From NCBI RefSeq assembly GCF_014207905.1, contig NZ_JACHLB010000004.1, positions 248,001 to 312,000 of the forward strand: DNA of 64,000 nt, in the 5' to 3' direction. Within the stretch, counting starts at the first letter, position 1, and the number at the start of each line of letters is the position of its first letter. This stretch comes from Flavobacterium notoginsengisoli (GTDB lineage: Bacteria; Bacteroidota; Bacteroidia; Flavobacteriales; Flavobacteriaceae). The position numbers and the translations under genes are program-made. This document shows positions 26,239 through 34,917 of the stretch, one piece after another. A model generated the notes under the pieces. It did no database searches, was not told where the DNA came from, and was given only the letters and a program-made list of their open reading frames with translations.

Positions 26239-26412
26239 ATTCCGTAGGAAAATTTGATTGGTAGAAAATTATGTTTTATATCATTGGTTTATGTTCCGTA
26301 GGAACGTTTGACGCTCGCATTTTTTTTACAATCTAGCGTTTCAAATGTTCCTACGGAACTAAATCGTATGGATGTTATTTTTTTTTCTACCGACCAAACA
26401 TTCCTACGGAAT
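26239..26412. repeat. Four-arm nested inverted repeat, TTCCGTAGGAA family
   Basis: Outer arms of 29 bases (26239-26267 and 26384-26412) begin ATTCCGTAGGAA and end GGTAGAAA, with four mismatches. Inner arms GTTCCGTAGGAAC (26293-26305) and GTTCCTACGGAAC (26347-26359) are exact complements and each is itself a hairpin. The region separates the CPBP and DoxX genes. No gene is visible in this 490-base gap; this looks like a REP-like mobile intergenic element. Confidence 0.88.
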
Positions 26413-26466
26413 GACGAATTGTTATAAAAAAAATGATGCGTTTGTATTCATTAGACAAACTAAAAA

Positions 26467-26497
26467 AAAAGCTCCAAATCAAAAATTTAGAGCTTTT
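26467..26497 (-). terminator. Terminator of the DoxX gene
   Basis: AAAAGCTC (26467-26474) and GAGCTTTT (26490-26497), with an inner AAAT/ATTT pairing. On the minus strand it is followed by a T run, 24 bases after the DoxX stop. Confidence 0.75.
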
Positions 26498-26521
26498 CAT
26501 TATTTTTAGTTTAGTGTATTA

Positions 26522-26908
26522 TTAGTCCCACTTATTATTTTTAGAAACCGCATATTTACCAGCACCTGTAAAGAATAATGCAAGAGCACCAAAAAGGTAA
26601 AGCATTAATAATTCTAAAGCATAACCTCCGTGTTCGCTAATGGAGAAAATATCTTGAGCGTGAGCCGTGGCAACTGCTACAACACAAGTTACAGCTAGAA
26701 GAATTGCTGCAATTCTAGTTCTAAACCCAATTAAAATAGCAATTGGAGCTAAAACTTCACCGATGTAAACAGCGTATCCAAATGCTCCCATATTGTCTAC
26801 AAGGAATGAAATTCCATGAATCAATTTAGAAACACCGTGAAAAAGCATTAATCCTCCAGCGCTTATGCGCACTAGCAATAACCCAAGGTCTGTGTTTTTT
26901 GAAATCAT
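26522..26908 (-). CDS. DoxX-family membrane protein
   Basis: A 128-residue integral membrane protein with four helices: LLLVRISAGGLMLFHGVSKL, GYAVYIGEVLAPIAILIGF, IAAILLAVTCVVAVATA and ALELLMLYLFGALALFF. The LFHGxxKL opening and the GExxAPIAxLxG motif are typical of the DoxX/YphA group. Members are linked to quinone or thiosulfate metabolism and stress response, but many are uncharacterised. A second DoxX gene lies at 31375. It is transcribed alone. Confidence 0.88.
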   Translation of the reverse strand: MISKNTDLGLLLVRISAGGLMLFHGVSKLIHGISFLVDNMGAFGYAVYIGEVLAPIAILIGFRTRIAAILLAVTCVVAVATAHAQDIFSISEHGGYALELLMLYLFGALALFFTGAGKYAVSKNNKWD

Positions 26909-27053
26909 AAATAATATTGTTTTAGGTTAAAAATTTAAATACAAATTTGGCTTGTAAGCTGACGAAAATACAAAAATTTGTTTTCCTAAAACAATATTAT
27001 TTAAAATTATTCTAAATAACAATCTTGAACTATCTCTAAAGCTGTTTTGAACC

Positions 27054-28067
27054 TTAAAACTTGATAGCGATTTTGCCTATTGTTCTTCCAGATTCTAATA
27101 ATTCATGTGCTTTCTTAAGATTTTCGGCTGTTAATCCATTTAAAGTTGTATTTAAAGTCGTCTTTAATATTCCATCATCTAATAAATCGGCAACAATATT
27201 TAAAATGTTATGCTGTTCTACCATATCTTCTGTTTGATACATAGAACGTGTGTACATTAATTCCCATGAAAAAGAAACACTTTTACTTTTCAGTTTCGTT
27301 AATGCAACAGGTTCTGCACTTCCGGTAATTGAGGCAATATGTCCTTGCGGTTTAATGAGTTCTACCATCGAATCCCAATAAGCATTGGTGTCTACAAAAT
27401 CTAAAATAAAATCAACGTGCTCAAAACCTGCTTCACGAACTGACGAAATTAAATCTTTATGATCTACTACAAAATCAGCTCCTTGCTGTTTGCACCAATC
27501 TATAGTTTCTAAACGCGATGCTGTTGCAATAACAGTTAAACCCGCAATTTTCTTAGCCAATTGAATAGCAATCGAACCTACTCCGCCAGCACCTCCAATA
27601 ATTAAAATTGATTTGCCTTTGTCTTTTTCAGCGCTAATTCTGATTCTGTCAAATAAAATTTCCCAAGCCGTTAAAGCTGTTAACGGAATAACTGCGGCTT
27701 CTTCAATACTTAAAGATTTTGGTTTTCTGCCTACAATTCTTTCATCAATAATCTGATATTCGGCATTACTTCCTTGTTTGGTAATATCTCCTGCATAATA
27801 AACAGGATCTCCTACTTCAAACAAAGTTACCTCTTGCCCAACAGCTTGCACAATTCCAACGGCATCCCAACCGATAATTTTTGGTGTTTCTAAAACAGTA
27901 TCCTTTGCACTATTTTGACGAATTTTAAAATCGACTGGATTTACTGAAATGGCATCTATTTTTACTAATAAGTCGTGTGGCCCAGGTATTGGTTTTACTG
28001 TTTCAAATTCGATAAAACTTTCTGGGTTTTCTATGGGTAATGATTTTTTAAATCCTATTGCTTTCAT
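27054..28067 (-). CDS. Zinc-type alcohol dehydrogenase-like oxidoreductase (MDR superfamily)
   Basis: A 337-residue medium-chain dehydrogenase/reductase. The GroES-like domain covers about residues 1-130 (ISVNPVDFKIRQ, IIGWDAVGIVQAVG), and the NADPH-binding Rossmann domain has ILIIGGAGGVGSIAIQLAKK near 153-172. It lacks the structural zinc Cys cluster, so it belongs to the zinc-independent quinone-oxidoreductase-like group (the family often named zinc-type alcohol dehydrogenase-like). It likely reduces quinones or enones with NADPH. A TATATTTG box on the minus strand (28106-28099) lies 31 bases upstream. Confidence 0.9.
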   Translation of the reverse strand: MKAIGFKKSLPIENPESFIEFETVKPIPGPHDLLVKIDAISVNPVDFKIRQNSAKDTVLETPKIIGWDAVGIVQAVGQEVTLFEVGDPVYYAGDITKQGSNAEYQIIDERIVGRKPKSLSIEEAAVIPLTALTAWEILFDRIRISAEKDKGKSILIIGGAGGVGSIAIQLAKKIAGLTVIATASRLETIDWCKQQGADFVVDHKDLISSVREAGFEHVDFILDFVDTNAYWDSMVELIKPQGHIASITGSAEPVALTKLKSKSVSFSWELMYTRSMYQTEDMVEQHNILNIVADLLDDGILKTTLNTTLNGLTAENLKKAHELLESGRTIGKIAIKF

Positions 28068-28174
28068 TTCTTTTTAATGTTTAAATAAAACTATATTACA
28101 AATATAAGCTTAGTTTAAATCTCATAATTGGTATATATCGAATGTATATTTGTACATTTTTTTCAAAGATCTAT

Positions 28175-28318
28175 CCCGATAGATATCGGGGCTAAGCTAC
28201 TGAGATCCTAAGTTTTTTTTATTTCACGCAGATTTTGCAAATTATAGCTGATCATACAGATTTTTTATTTTGAATCTGTCAATATCTGCTTAAATCTTCT
28301 AAAATCTGCGTGAAATAA
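28175..28318. repeat. Inverted repeat with TTTCACGCAGATTTT arms
   Basis: Arms of 18 bases at 28219-28236 and 28301-28318 are perfectly complementary (TTATTTCACGCAGATTTT); an inner CAGATT/AATCTG pair sits between. A CCCGAT/ATCGGG hairpin (28175-28190) lies just before. It fills the gap between the dehydrogenase and the acetyltransferase. Confidence 0.88.
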
Positions 28319-28352
28319 TTTTTAAAACTAAATTTGCTAAAAACATTTCTCT

Positions 28353-28913
28353 ATGAATATCAGAAAAGCCGACAAATCCGATTCAAAATATATTGCACCT
28401 ATATTATTATTGGCAATGGAAGATATTATCTATAAATTTTTGAATAAAAAAGATTACGCTTCCGCGAAAGACTTTCTCGAATATTTCATTGAAAGAGAAA
28501 ACAATCAATACTCTTATCAAAATTGTTTTGTTGCAGAAGAAAGCGACGAAATCATTGGAGCAGTCAATATTTATAATGGTGCTGATATAGAAACTTTACG
28601 AAATCCAATTATTGAATTTGTTAGAAAAAATCACAATCCTGAATTTGATCCAGAATTTGAAACAAAAGAAGGAGAATTTTATATCGATTCTTTAGGTGTA
28701 AATCCAAATCATCAAGGGAAAGGAATTGGTTCAAAACTGCTTGTTTTTTTAATTAACGAATATGTTCATCAAAACAAACAAACTTTAGGATTATTGGTGG
28801 AAGAAGATAATCCGTTGGCAAAGAATCTTTATTTAAAACTTGGATTCAAAATTGTCGGCGAAAAAACTTTGGTTGGCAAAAAACTCGAGCATCTTCAAAT
28901 TGGTCCTGAATAA
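28353..28913 (+). CDS. GNAT-family N-acetyltransferase
   Basis: A 186-residue cytosolic acetyltransferase. The acetyl-CoA-binding motif A is clear: DSLGVNPNHQGKGIGSKLLVFLIN around residues 110-133, with the Q-x-x-G-x-G pyrophosphate loop. Motif B (EEDNPLAKNLYLKLGFKIVGEKTL) follows. The substrate cannot be deduced. A TAAATTTG box at 28329-28336 lies 17 bases upstream of the ATG, so the leader is very short. The next gene, an AraC regulator, begins 52 bases downstream and may be co-transcribed. Confidence 0.9.
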   Translation: MNIRKADKSDSKYIAPILLLAMEDIIYKFLNKKDYASAKDFLEYFIERENNQYSYQNCFVAEESDEIIGAVNIYNGADIETLRNPIIEFVRKNHNPEFDPEFETKEGEFYIDSLGVNPNHQGKGIGSKLLVFLINEYVHQNKQTLGLLVEEDNPLAKNLYLKLGFKIVGEKTLVGKKLEHLQIGPE

Positions 28914-28965
28914 TTCCGCTTCCGCTAAAGAAAATCATTAAATTTAAAATCCAAAACAAACCGCA

Positions 28966-29838
28966 ATGAGCCTTAATAATGTATTTGAATCAAATTATAA
29001 AAAACTAGGATTTCTGACTCTTAATCAGGAAACCGTAGAAGAAATTAATAGCGACGAATACAAAGCTTATATTAAGGTATTATATCTTCCGGAAGAGTAT
29101 CAGGTTACTATTGATTTTAAACAATATCAAACTAAAAGTCCTTCTCTGTTTTTCATCAACAGCAATCAATATCTGCAAATTAATAAAGAAGGAAAAAAGC
29201 AGGGGTATTTTATGTATTACAATCGTGATTTCTATTGCGTACAAATTCATGATGCCGAAGTTGCTTGCGACGGATTGTTATTCAATAATATATTTGAAAT
29301 GCCAATGACAACTTTACCTGATAAAGAGGTTTTGTTTATTGAAGGTATTTTCAATCAGATTCAGGAAGAGTTTGTTTCTCCCGATTCTTCTCAAGAAGAA
29401 ATGATTCGGACTTATTTGAAACAACTTATTATTAAAGCAACGCGAATCTGGAAAATCCAACAATTAGGCATTTTAAATGAAGAACCTTCCAAAGAAATGG
29501 ATTTCTTCAGGGATTTTAGCCGTTTGGTTGAAATTCATTTTAGAACCAAACATACCGTTGCCGATTATGCTGATATTTTAGGCGTTGCTCCCAAAACGCT
29601 TTCGAATAAATTCAATCGTTTAGAGCTTACTCAGCCTAACGATATTATAAAAGACCGCATTATTCTCGAAGCAAAAAGGCTTTTGGGTTATTCTTCTTTA
29701 AGCGTAAAAGAGATTGCTTACCAGCTCGGATATGAAGATCCCGCCTATTTTAACCGACTTTTTACCCATAAAGTTGGCGATACTCCGTCGAATTTCAAGA
29801 AAAAATACCTTCAAGGGAAAAATGTACAATTAGAATAG
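28966..29838 (+). CDS. AraC-family transcriptional regulator
   Basis: A 290-residue regulator. The N-terminal 150 residues form a cupin-like sensor domain (YLPEEYQVTIDFKQYQTKSPSLFFI). The C-terminal AraC domain has both helix-turn-helices: YADILGVAPKTLSNKFNRL and VKEIAYQLGYEDPAYFNRLFTHKVGDTPSNFKKKY. The second is a near-perfect match to the AraC consensus. It precedes the secreted esterase by 78 bases on the same strand, with a -7 box in between, so it may regulate that gene from its own promoter. Confidence 0.93.
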   Translation: MSLNNVFESNYKKLGFLTLNQETVEEINSDEYKAYIKVLYLPEEYQVTIDFKQYQTKSPSLFFINSNQYLQINKEGKKQGYFMYYNRDFYCVQIHDAEVACDGLLFNNIFEMPMTTLPDKEVLFIEGIFNQIQEEFVSPDSSQEEMIRTYLKQLIIKATRIWKIQQLGILNEEPSKEMDFFRDFSRLVEIHFRTKHTVADYADILGVAPKTLSNKFNRLELTQPNDIIKDRIILEAKRLLGYSSLSVKEIAYQLGYEDPAYFNRLFTHKVGDTPSNFKKKYLQGKNVQLE

Positions 29839-29872
29839 ACTTTTATCCATTTTTAGAGCTTTATTACCGCCA

Positions 29873-29880
29873 TATCTTTG
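29873..29880 (+). promoter_or_regulatory. -7 box before the alpha/beta hydrolase gene
   Basis: TATCTTTG fits TAnnTTTG; transcription would start near 29887, about 30 bases before the ATG. No clear -33 TTG is seen at the right distance, consistent with an activator-dependent promoter. Confidence 0.5.
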
Positions 29881-29916
29881 TCCTATCAAATTATAAATGA
29901 TTAAAACATAAAAGAT

Positions 29917-30966
29917 ATGAAAACTATTAAAGTATTACAACAGAGTTTATTTATTGCAGCATTGTTCATCGTAAATACAATTGCTTCAGCACAAGAAAGA
30001 CCATATAAAGGTCAAAATGATCCAGAAATTTTCACAGAAGTTCGTGGCTTTTTAAATGCATTAAATTCAGGTGACGGAAAACCATTAGAACAATTATCTG
30101 TAACGGATGCAAGAAACGTTTTAGTAGGCGCACAAAAATCAGTTGAAGTGGATTATTCTGGTATCGAAGAATCTGAAAAAGTAATTTCTCAAAACGGACT
30201 AAAAGTAAAAATTCATATTACAAAACCTAAAGGAGCAAAAGCAAATGCGCCAGTATTTATCTTTATTCACGGCGGCGGATGGGTTTTAGGTGATTATCCT
30301 ACTCACAGAAGATTAGTTAGAGATTTGGTTGTAGAAAGCGGTGCAGTTGCGGTTTTCCCAGATTATACTCCGTCTCCAGAAGCTAAATATCCAGTAGCGA
30401 TTAACGAAATTTACGCTGCAACGCAATGGGTAGCTGAAAACGGAAAAGAAATTGGCGTAAACGGTAAAAACCTTGCTGTTGTGGGAAACAGTGTAGGCGG
30501 AAATATGACTGCTGCGATTACTTTAATGGCTAAAGATAAAAAAGGTCCTCACATTAAATTACAAGTTTTATTATGGCCTGTAACGGATGCTAATTTTGAA
30601 ACTGAATCTTATAATTTATATGCCAACGGACGTTTCTTAACTAAAAACATGATGAAATGGTTCTGGGACAACTACTTGCCTGATACTGCTAAAAGAACAG
30701 AGAAATACGCTTCTCCATTACAAGCAAGTTTAGCAGAATTAAAAGACTTACCTCCTGCTCTTGTTCAAACTGCTGAAAATGATGTTTTAAGAGATGAAGG
30801 TGAAGCTTATGCCAGAAAGCTTAATGAAGCTGGAGTTCCTGTTACTTTAACTAGATACAACGGTTTGATTCACGATTATGGACTTTTAAATCCGATTGCA
30901 AATGTACCAGCTATCCAAACTGCTGTACAGCAAGCTGCTATTGTGATCAAAACGACATTGAAATAA
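29917..30966 (+). CDS. Secreted alpha/beta hydrolase of the hormone-sensitive lipase family
   Basis: A 349-residue protein with a signal peptide (MKTIKVLQQSLFIAALFIVNTIASA). The oxyanion-hole motif HGGG is at residues 118-121. The catalytic triad is Ser192 (GNSVGG), Asp289 (AENDVLRDEG) and His319 (LIHDYG). This is the pattern of family IV bacterial esterases, which hydrolyse short-chain esters; the N-terminal 80 residues are an extra cap region. It likely acts in the periplasm. It follows an AraC regulator and ends with a strong terminator. Confidence 0.92.
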   Translation: MKTIKVLQQSLFIAALFIVNTIASAQERPYKGQNDPEIFTEVRGFLNALNSGDGKPLEQLSVTDARNVLVGAQKSVEVDYSGIEESEKVISQNGLKVKIHITKPKGAKANAPVFIFIHGGGWVLGDYPTHRRLVRDLVVESGAVAVFPDYTPSPEAKYPVAINEIYAATQWVAENGKEIGVNGKNLAVVGNSVGGNMTAAITLMAKDKKGPHIKLQVLLWPVTDANFETESYNLYANGRFLTKNMMKWFWDNYLPDTAKRTEKYASPLQASLAELKDLPPALVQTAENDVLRDEGEAYARKLNEAGVPVTLTRYNGLIHDYGLLNPIANVPAIQTAVQQAAIVIKTTLK

Positions 30967-30980
30967 GAATTTCAAAACAA

Positions 30981-31017
30981 AAAATAGAAGCTTTCTCAAA
31001 AGAAAAGCTTCTATTTT
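30981..31017 (+). terminator. Intrinsic terminator of the hydrolase gene
   Basis: AAAATAGAAGCTTT (30981-30994) pairs perfectly with AAAGCTTCTATTTT (31004-31017) around a 9-base loop, and a T run follows. Confidence 0.85.
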
Positions 31018-31020
31018 TTT

Positions 31021-31175
31021 AGCTTCAGAGAAGCGGCATATTTATAGAAAAGAATAAACGGTTACAATATAAAGCTCCAGAGGAGCGACATATATTAAAA
31101 AAATATGTCGCTCCTCTGGAGCTTTTGCCATTTTTTATATTGAAATTCTATAAATATTTTGCCTCGCTGGAGCTT
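31021..31175. repeat. Four-arm nested inverted repeat, GCTCCAGAGGAGC family
   Basis: Inner arms of 23 bases (31071-31093 and 31103-31125) are perfect complements; each contains GCTCCAGAGGAGC, itself a hairpin. Outer arms (31021-31050 and 31146-31175) are imperfect complements sharing GGCATATTTATAGAA-like tails. This occupies much of the 408-base gap before the DoxX gene; the remaining bases (about 31180-31374) are AT-rich without visible genes. Confidence 0.88.
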
Positions 31176-31374
31176 TAATAATAAAATAATTTTCATTCTC
31201 AAACATTCATTTAAAAATAGGGATAGATTATCTTCTATCCCTATTAATGTATTTTGTCGAGCATTTTAAACAATTTGCCGATGATTCTGTCGTTATTAAA
31301 AATTACCAAACAGTTTTTCTTTACTTTTAAAGGAAATTTTTTAAGAGACATTGAAATAAAAATTAATAATTAGA

Positions 31375-31809
31375 ATGAAAAACATAACCATACTAGAAGC
31401 AGGTTTAATTTTAAGAATAGTTTTAGCAATCACAATGCTTTCAGCGGTCGCTGATCGATTCGGAATTTGGGGCGCACCAGGCTCTAATGGCGTCGCTTGG
31501 GGAAATTGGGAGAACTTTGTAATCTATACCAATACCTTAAATCCTTATGCAAATAAAGCCACAGCAGAAATTTTGGGTGCAGCAGCAACTTTCTTTGAAG
31601 TTTTATTGAGTCTTTTATTATTATTTGGATTTAAAACCAGAATCGCAGCTCTAGGAACTACCGTTTTACTTTTCTTCTTTGGATTTGCAATGGCTGTTTC
31701 GGTTTCTGTAAAAGCACCTTTAGATTATTCAGTATGGACAAGCGCCGCAGCGGCATTACTACTGGCTAATATCGGCAAGTCATCTTTTGCGGTTGACAAT
31801 AGAATATAG
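31375..31809 (+). CDS. DoxX-family membrane protein
   Basis: A 144-residue membrane protein with four helices: GLILRIVLAITMLSAVADRFG, ILGAAATFFEVLLSLLLLFG, IAALGTTVLLFFFGFAMAVS and VWTSAAAALLLANIG. The ADRFGIWG and GAAATFFE-LLSLLLLFGFKTR motifs place it with DoxX-like proteins. It differs from the DoxX gene at 26522 and is no close copy. It may be in the same functional unit as the AraC/esterase pair upstream, but 408 bases of repeat-containing DNA separate them. Confidence 0.85.
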   Translation: MKNITILEAGLILRIVLAITMLSAVADRFGIWGAPGSNGVAWGNWENFVIYTNTLNPYANKATAEILGAAATFFEVLLSLLLLFGFKTRIAALGTTVLLFFFGFAMAVSVSVKAPLDYSVWTSAAAALLLANIGKSSFAVDNRI

Positions 31810-31824
31810 CTTTGTGTTGTATTC

Positions 31825-31857
31825 AACTTTGTCAAAGTTCAAAACTTTGACAAAGTT
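31825..31857. terminator. CTTTGTCAAAG-type palindromic terminator (copy A)
   Basis: AACTTTGTCAAAGTT (31825-31839) and AACTTTGACAAAGTT (31843-31857) form a perfect 15-bp stem with a 3-base loop, between convergent genes. Closely related copies are at 40139-40171 and 63929-63961. Confidence 0.85.
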
Positions 31858-31877
31858 TATAGTCAATCAAAAATCAT

Positions 31878-32396
31878 TCAGCTAAAAGCTAAATCATTTA
31901 AGTTTTTTCGAAAATAAATTCTTTTTGAAAATTGATCTTCAATGCTTTCTTCATAATCAAATTCTTCATAATCTAATGATAATAGCATTTTGATTAAAAT
32001 TGCATCGCAAGAAAAAGCACTTACCCAAATTAAATCGTGTTTTCGTTGGCGAGCAATTTCTTCTGCACGTTTAATAAGCACTGTTAAATCTTCTTCATCA
32101 AAATAAATAATTTCGCTTAGATTTATTGCTTTTGATGCGCCAAGATTTTCATTTAATATTCGTGAAGAATTTAATTTCAAATAAGATTGCGGTACTTCTC
32201 CATCATACGCCATTAGAATCTCAATCGAAAAATCATTTTGAATTCTAAATAATTCTTTTTGAGAGAGATGTATTTCAACATATTTTTCTCCTTCTACTTT
32301 TTGTTCGAATAAACGGCTATAAAACTGAATGGCTTTTTCTTCCATCCAAGACACATTATCGTTAATTATGACAACAAATTTTGCAATTTTACTCAT
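31878..32396 (-). CDS. GNAT-like acetyltransferase of divergent sequence
   Basis: A 172-residue cytosolic protein if started at the ATG at 32396 (MSKIAKFVVI); an in-frame ATG at 32468 would add 24 basic residues. The C-terminal half (INLSEIIYFDEEDLTVLIKRAEEIARQRKHDLIWVSAFSCDAI) is laid out like GNAT motifs A and B, but the acetyl-CoA loop R/Q-x-x-G-x-G/A is not visible. A member of the GNAT fold or a diverged relative is the best guess. It lies close behind the AraC gene at 32497 and probably shares its transcript. Confidence 0.5.
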   Translation of the reverse strand: MSKIAKFVVIINDNVSWMEEKAIQFYSRLFEQKVEGEKYVEIHLSQKELFRIQNDFSIEILMAYDGEVPQSYLKLNSSRILNENLGASKAINLSEIIYFDEEDLTVLIKRAEEIARQRKHDLIWVSAFSCDAILIKMLLSLDYEEFDYEESIEDQFSKRIYFRKNLNDLAFS

Positions 32397-32496
32397 TTCT
32401 TTTTCTTTATAATAAGAGAGCAAAGTTGCGTTGATTTTTAGCTTGAAAAAAGGGCTAAAGGACTTCAAATTTGTGCAAAAGGTCGGAAAGCTAATT

Positions 32497-33360
32497 TTAT
32501 TCGTTTTGTTTTTTTCGATATTCTAAGGGTGAAATTCCTTCATAATTTTTAAAAAATCGTCCAAAAACAGATTGGTCAGAAAAATGCAGCAAATCACTAA
32601 TCTGATTAATTGACATCTTTTTATTCTGCAATAAAACTTTAGATTCCAAAATTACCATTTCGTTAATCCAGTCGCTTGCCGTTTTGCCACTGTGTTTTTT
32701 AATGATTTCAGACAAATATTTTCGGCTTACATTCAATTCATCGGCGTAATGCTGTACCGTTCTAAAATTCAAGAAATCTTTAAAAAGAAGTTCTTTAAAT
32801 TTCTCATATAAAGTGTTTTGCACTTCTGTAGAGCCTTTTTCTATCTGAATAGCATCGATCTCATAAATCAAAATATATAGATAACTCCTTAAAATAGAAG
32901 CCTGATGTTTAGAATTTCCCTCTGATGCTTCTTTAATCAGATTAAAAATACGCTTAAATCTATTTTCATCTGTTTCTGTAAGTTGAGACAAATGACTTTG
33001 GCTATTTTCAAAGAAATCATATTGCGAAAGGAAAAATACGTTTGCTTGATTTTCAAGAAAAAAATGCGGTTTAAAGAATATAATATCGATTAAAATTTCA
33101 TCATTATTTTTAGAAAAACTTCTAATGACAGATGGTCCCAAAGTAATAATAGCTGGCGCATGAACTACTTTCTTCTCGAGTCCGATCTGCACGATTATAC
33201 TGCCTTTTCTTAGAAACTCAATGGCAAAACTTTCTGCGCGATAAGGCTCGCTAACGTAAGGATGCTCACTAGTCTGAATATAGAAATATTCTTTCTGATC
33301 TGCATGAGAAAACAAACTCTTATGATGCGTTAAGGAATAAGTTAGGATTTTATTCTTCAA
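32497..33360 (-). CDS. AraC-family transcriptional regulator
   Basis: A 287-residue regulator. The N-terminal 170 residues are a cupin-like sensor (YFYIQTSEHPYVSEPYRAESFAIEFLRKG). The C-terminal domain has helix-turn-helix 1 in FRTVQHYADELNVSRKYLSEIIKKHSG and helix-turn-helix 2 in INQISDLLHFSDQSVFGRFFKNYEGISPLEYRKK. A TATATTTG -7 box on the minus strand (33399-33392) predicts a leader of about 25 bases. The divergent TSUP gene starts 237 bases away, across an inverted-repeat region, and is a candidate target. Confidence 0.93.
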   Translation of the reverse strand: MKNKILTYSLTHHKSLFSHADQKEYFYIQTSEHPYVSEPYRAESFAIEFLRKGSIIVQIGLEKKVVHAPAIITLGPSVIRSFSKNNDEILIDIIFFKPHFFLENQANVFFLSQYDFFENSQSHLSQLTETDENRFKRIFNLIKEASEGNSKHQASILRSYLYILIYEIDAIQIEKGSTEVQNTLYEKFKELLFKDFLNFRTVQHYADELNVSRKYLSEIIKKHSGKTASDWINEMVILESKVLLQNKKMSINQISDLLHFSDQSVFGRFFKNYEGISPLEYRKKQNE

Positions 33361-33410
33361 GACTGCTCTTTTTGATAATCATTGTATTTTTCAAATATAC
33401 CGCTTTATTT

Positions 33411-33525
33411 AGTTTTCAGTTGCAGTCGCAGTTTTCAGTATTTACGTTAAGAAAATCGAGCTTTGTCAAAGCTTCTCGACTCTAACGCTAACTGAGACTG
33501 AATACTGAGACTGAATACTAAAACA
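33411..33525. repeat. Imperfect inverted repeat with tandem 13-mers
   Basis: The right part carries GAGACTGAATACT twice in tandem (33494-33506, 33507-33519). The left part (33411-33445) carries CAGTTTTCAGTAT-like complements, so the whole can fold on itself. At the centre is AGCTTTGTCAAAGCT (33459-33473), sharing the CTTTGTCAAAG core of the terminator family. Confidence 0.75.
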
Positions 33526-33596
33526 TTTTTAAGGTATATTTAAGTTCTTGAACAAATTTGTATTCGTAAATTAGCAGATACAAAAACATATCTTAA

Positions 33597-34433
33597 ATGA
33601 CAATACTTACTTTTACGCTGATTATGATTCTAGGCGCTTTTTTAGCTGGCTTTATCGGTTCATTATCAGGCTTGGGAGGTGGAATTATTATCATTCCGCT
33701 TCTTACTATTATTCTCGGTGTCGACATTCATTATGCTATTGGAGCCGCTTTGGTTTCTGTTATTGCAACCTCTTCAGGTTCTGCTGCAGCTTATGTAAAA
33801 GAAGGAATTACCAACATGAGAATGGGAATTTTTCTTGAAATTGCCACTACTATCGGAGCTGTTTGCGGTGCTTTACTTTCTACCGTTGCCCCTACTTCTT
33901 TTATAGCCGTTTTATTCGGTTTAACGTTAATTTTCTCAGCAATCAATTCACTTCGAAAAAAAGAAGAGCATATTGTTTTAGAATCTAGTCCGTTGGCTAA
34001 AAAACTAAAACTGGAAGGAACTTACCCTACTCACGACGGCGAAGTTGTAAAGTACGGAACAAAAAATGTACTGGGAGGTTTCAGTATGATGGGAGTTGCA
34101 GGAATGATGTCTGGTCTTCTGGGAATTGGTTCTGGCGCTTTTAAAGTAATTGCAATGGACAATATTATGAGAGTTCCTTTTAAAGTTTCTACAACGACTA
34201 GTAATTTTATGATGGGCGTTACAGCAATGGCGAGTTCGGTAATTTATATTCAAAAAGGATATATCGAACCAGGAATCTGTATGCCTGTTGTAATTGGAGT
34301 TCTTTTTGGAGCAATGGCTGGTGCCAAAATTTTAGTGCGAACAAATCCCAAGAAATTGAGAATCTTTTTTGCCTGCCTTATTTTTGTTTTGGCTGTAAAC
34401 ATGATTTATAACGGATTAAATGGAAAAATCTAA
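33597..34433 (+). CDS. TSUP-family (TauE/SafE) sulfite/anion exporter
   Basis: A 278-residue membrane protein with about eight helices in two homologous halves. The first half has GFIGSLSGLGGGIIIIPLL, the TauE/SafE hallmark, and the second GVAGMMSGLLGIGSGAFKVIAM. It probably moves sulfite, sulfonates or other organic anions across the inner membrane. The 3' end overlaps the DUF1634 gene by 14 bases, a conserved pairing in bacteria, so the two likely form one transport complex. Confidence 0.92.
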   Translation: MTILTFTLIMILGAFLAGFIGSLSGLGGGIIIIPLLTIILGVDIHYAIGAALVSVIATSSGSAAAYVKEGITNMRMGIFLEIATTIGAVCGALLSTVAPTSFIAVLFGLTLIFSAINSLRKKEEHIVLESSPLAKKLKLEGTYPTHDGEVVKYGTKNVLGGFSMMGVAGMMSGLLGIGSGAFKVIAMDNIMRVPFKVSTTTSNFMMGVTAMASSVIYIQKGYIEPGICMPVVIGVLFGAMAGAKILVRTNPKKLRIFFACLIFVLAVNMIYNGLNGKI

Positions 34434-34827
34434 TATGGTACAAGAAGAAAAATTTGGAGAAAAAGATTTTCAAACCATCATCGGAAATTTACTTCGTTAT
34501 GGTGTTTGGATTTCATTATCAGTAGCTTTTATTGGCGGAATCGTTTATTTATTAAACCACGGAACTCAAATTGAAGATTATTCTGTTTTTAAAGAAAATG
34601 ACCGAAATATATTTGAAGTAATCGCTGCTGTTTACAATGGAGCAATTACAGGAGATGGCGCATCTTTAATCTTTACAGGGATTATTTTACTGTTTTTAAC
34701 TCCAGTATTACGCGTTTTACTCTCGCTTTTTTCATTTTTATTGGAAAAAGATTATTTGTATGTCGGAATTACACTGATTGTAATTGCCATTATTATTATC
34801 AGTATTTCATTCGGTTTCTCACATTAA
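34420..34827 (+). CDS. DUF1634 membrane protein, TSUP partner
   Basis: A 135-residue protein with three hydrophobic helices (GVWISLSVAFIGGIVYLL, ILLFLTPVLRVLLSLFSFL, VGITLIVIAIIIISISFGF). The sequence LRYGVWISLS with LTPVLRVLLS is characteristic of DUF1634, a family usually found beside TSUP transporters as here. The ATG at 34420 overlaps the TSUP gene; an alternative ATG at 34435 would just avoid the overlap. Function in transport is inferred from the conserved neighbourhood. Confidence 0.85.
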   Translation: MEKSNMVQEEKFGEKDFQTIIGNLLRYGVWISLSVAFIGGIVYLLNHGTQIEDYSVFKENDRNIFEVIAAVYNGAITGDGASLIFTGIILLFLTPVLRVLLSLFSFLLEKDYLYVGITLIVIAIIIISISFGFSH

Positions 34828-34831
34828 TATC

Positions 34832-34901
34832 GCTGTAGGCTATAAGCTGTAGGCTTTAGGCTTCCTAAAGTGCTTAAAACTTAAAGCTTATAGCCTACAG
34901 C
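34832..34901. repeat. Perfect 17-base inverted repeat in front of the LLM oxidoreductase
   Basis: GCTGTAGGCTATAAGCT (34832-34848) and AGCTTATAGCCTACAGC (34885-34901) can form a stem that ends 16 bases before the start codon at 34918. TAGGCT and TTAAAGCTT are repeated several times inside. Confidence 0.88.
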
Positions 34902-34917
34902 TTAAAGCTTAAAAAAA

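Noticed and set aside
26239..26412. Insertion sequence ends around a lost transposase
   Set aside because: The arms enclose only about 116 bases and hold further paired arms; there is no target duplication or transposase trace, so a REP-like element fits better.
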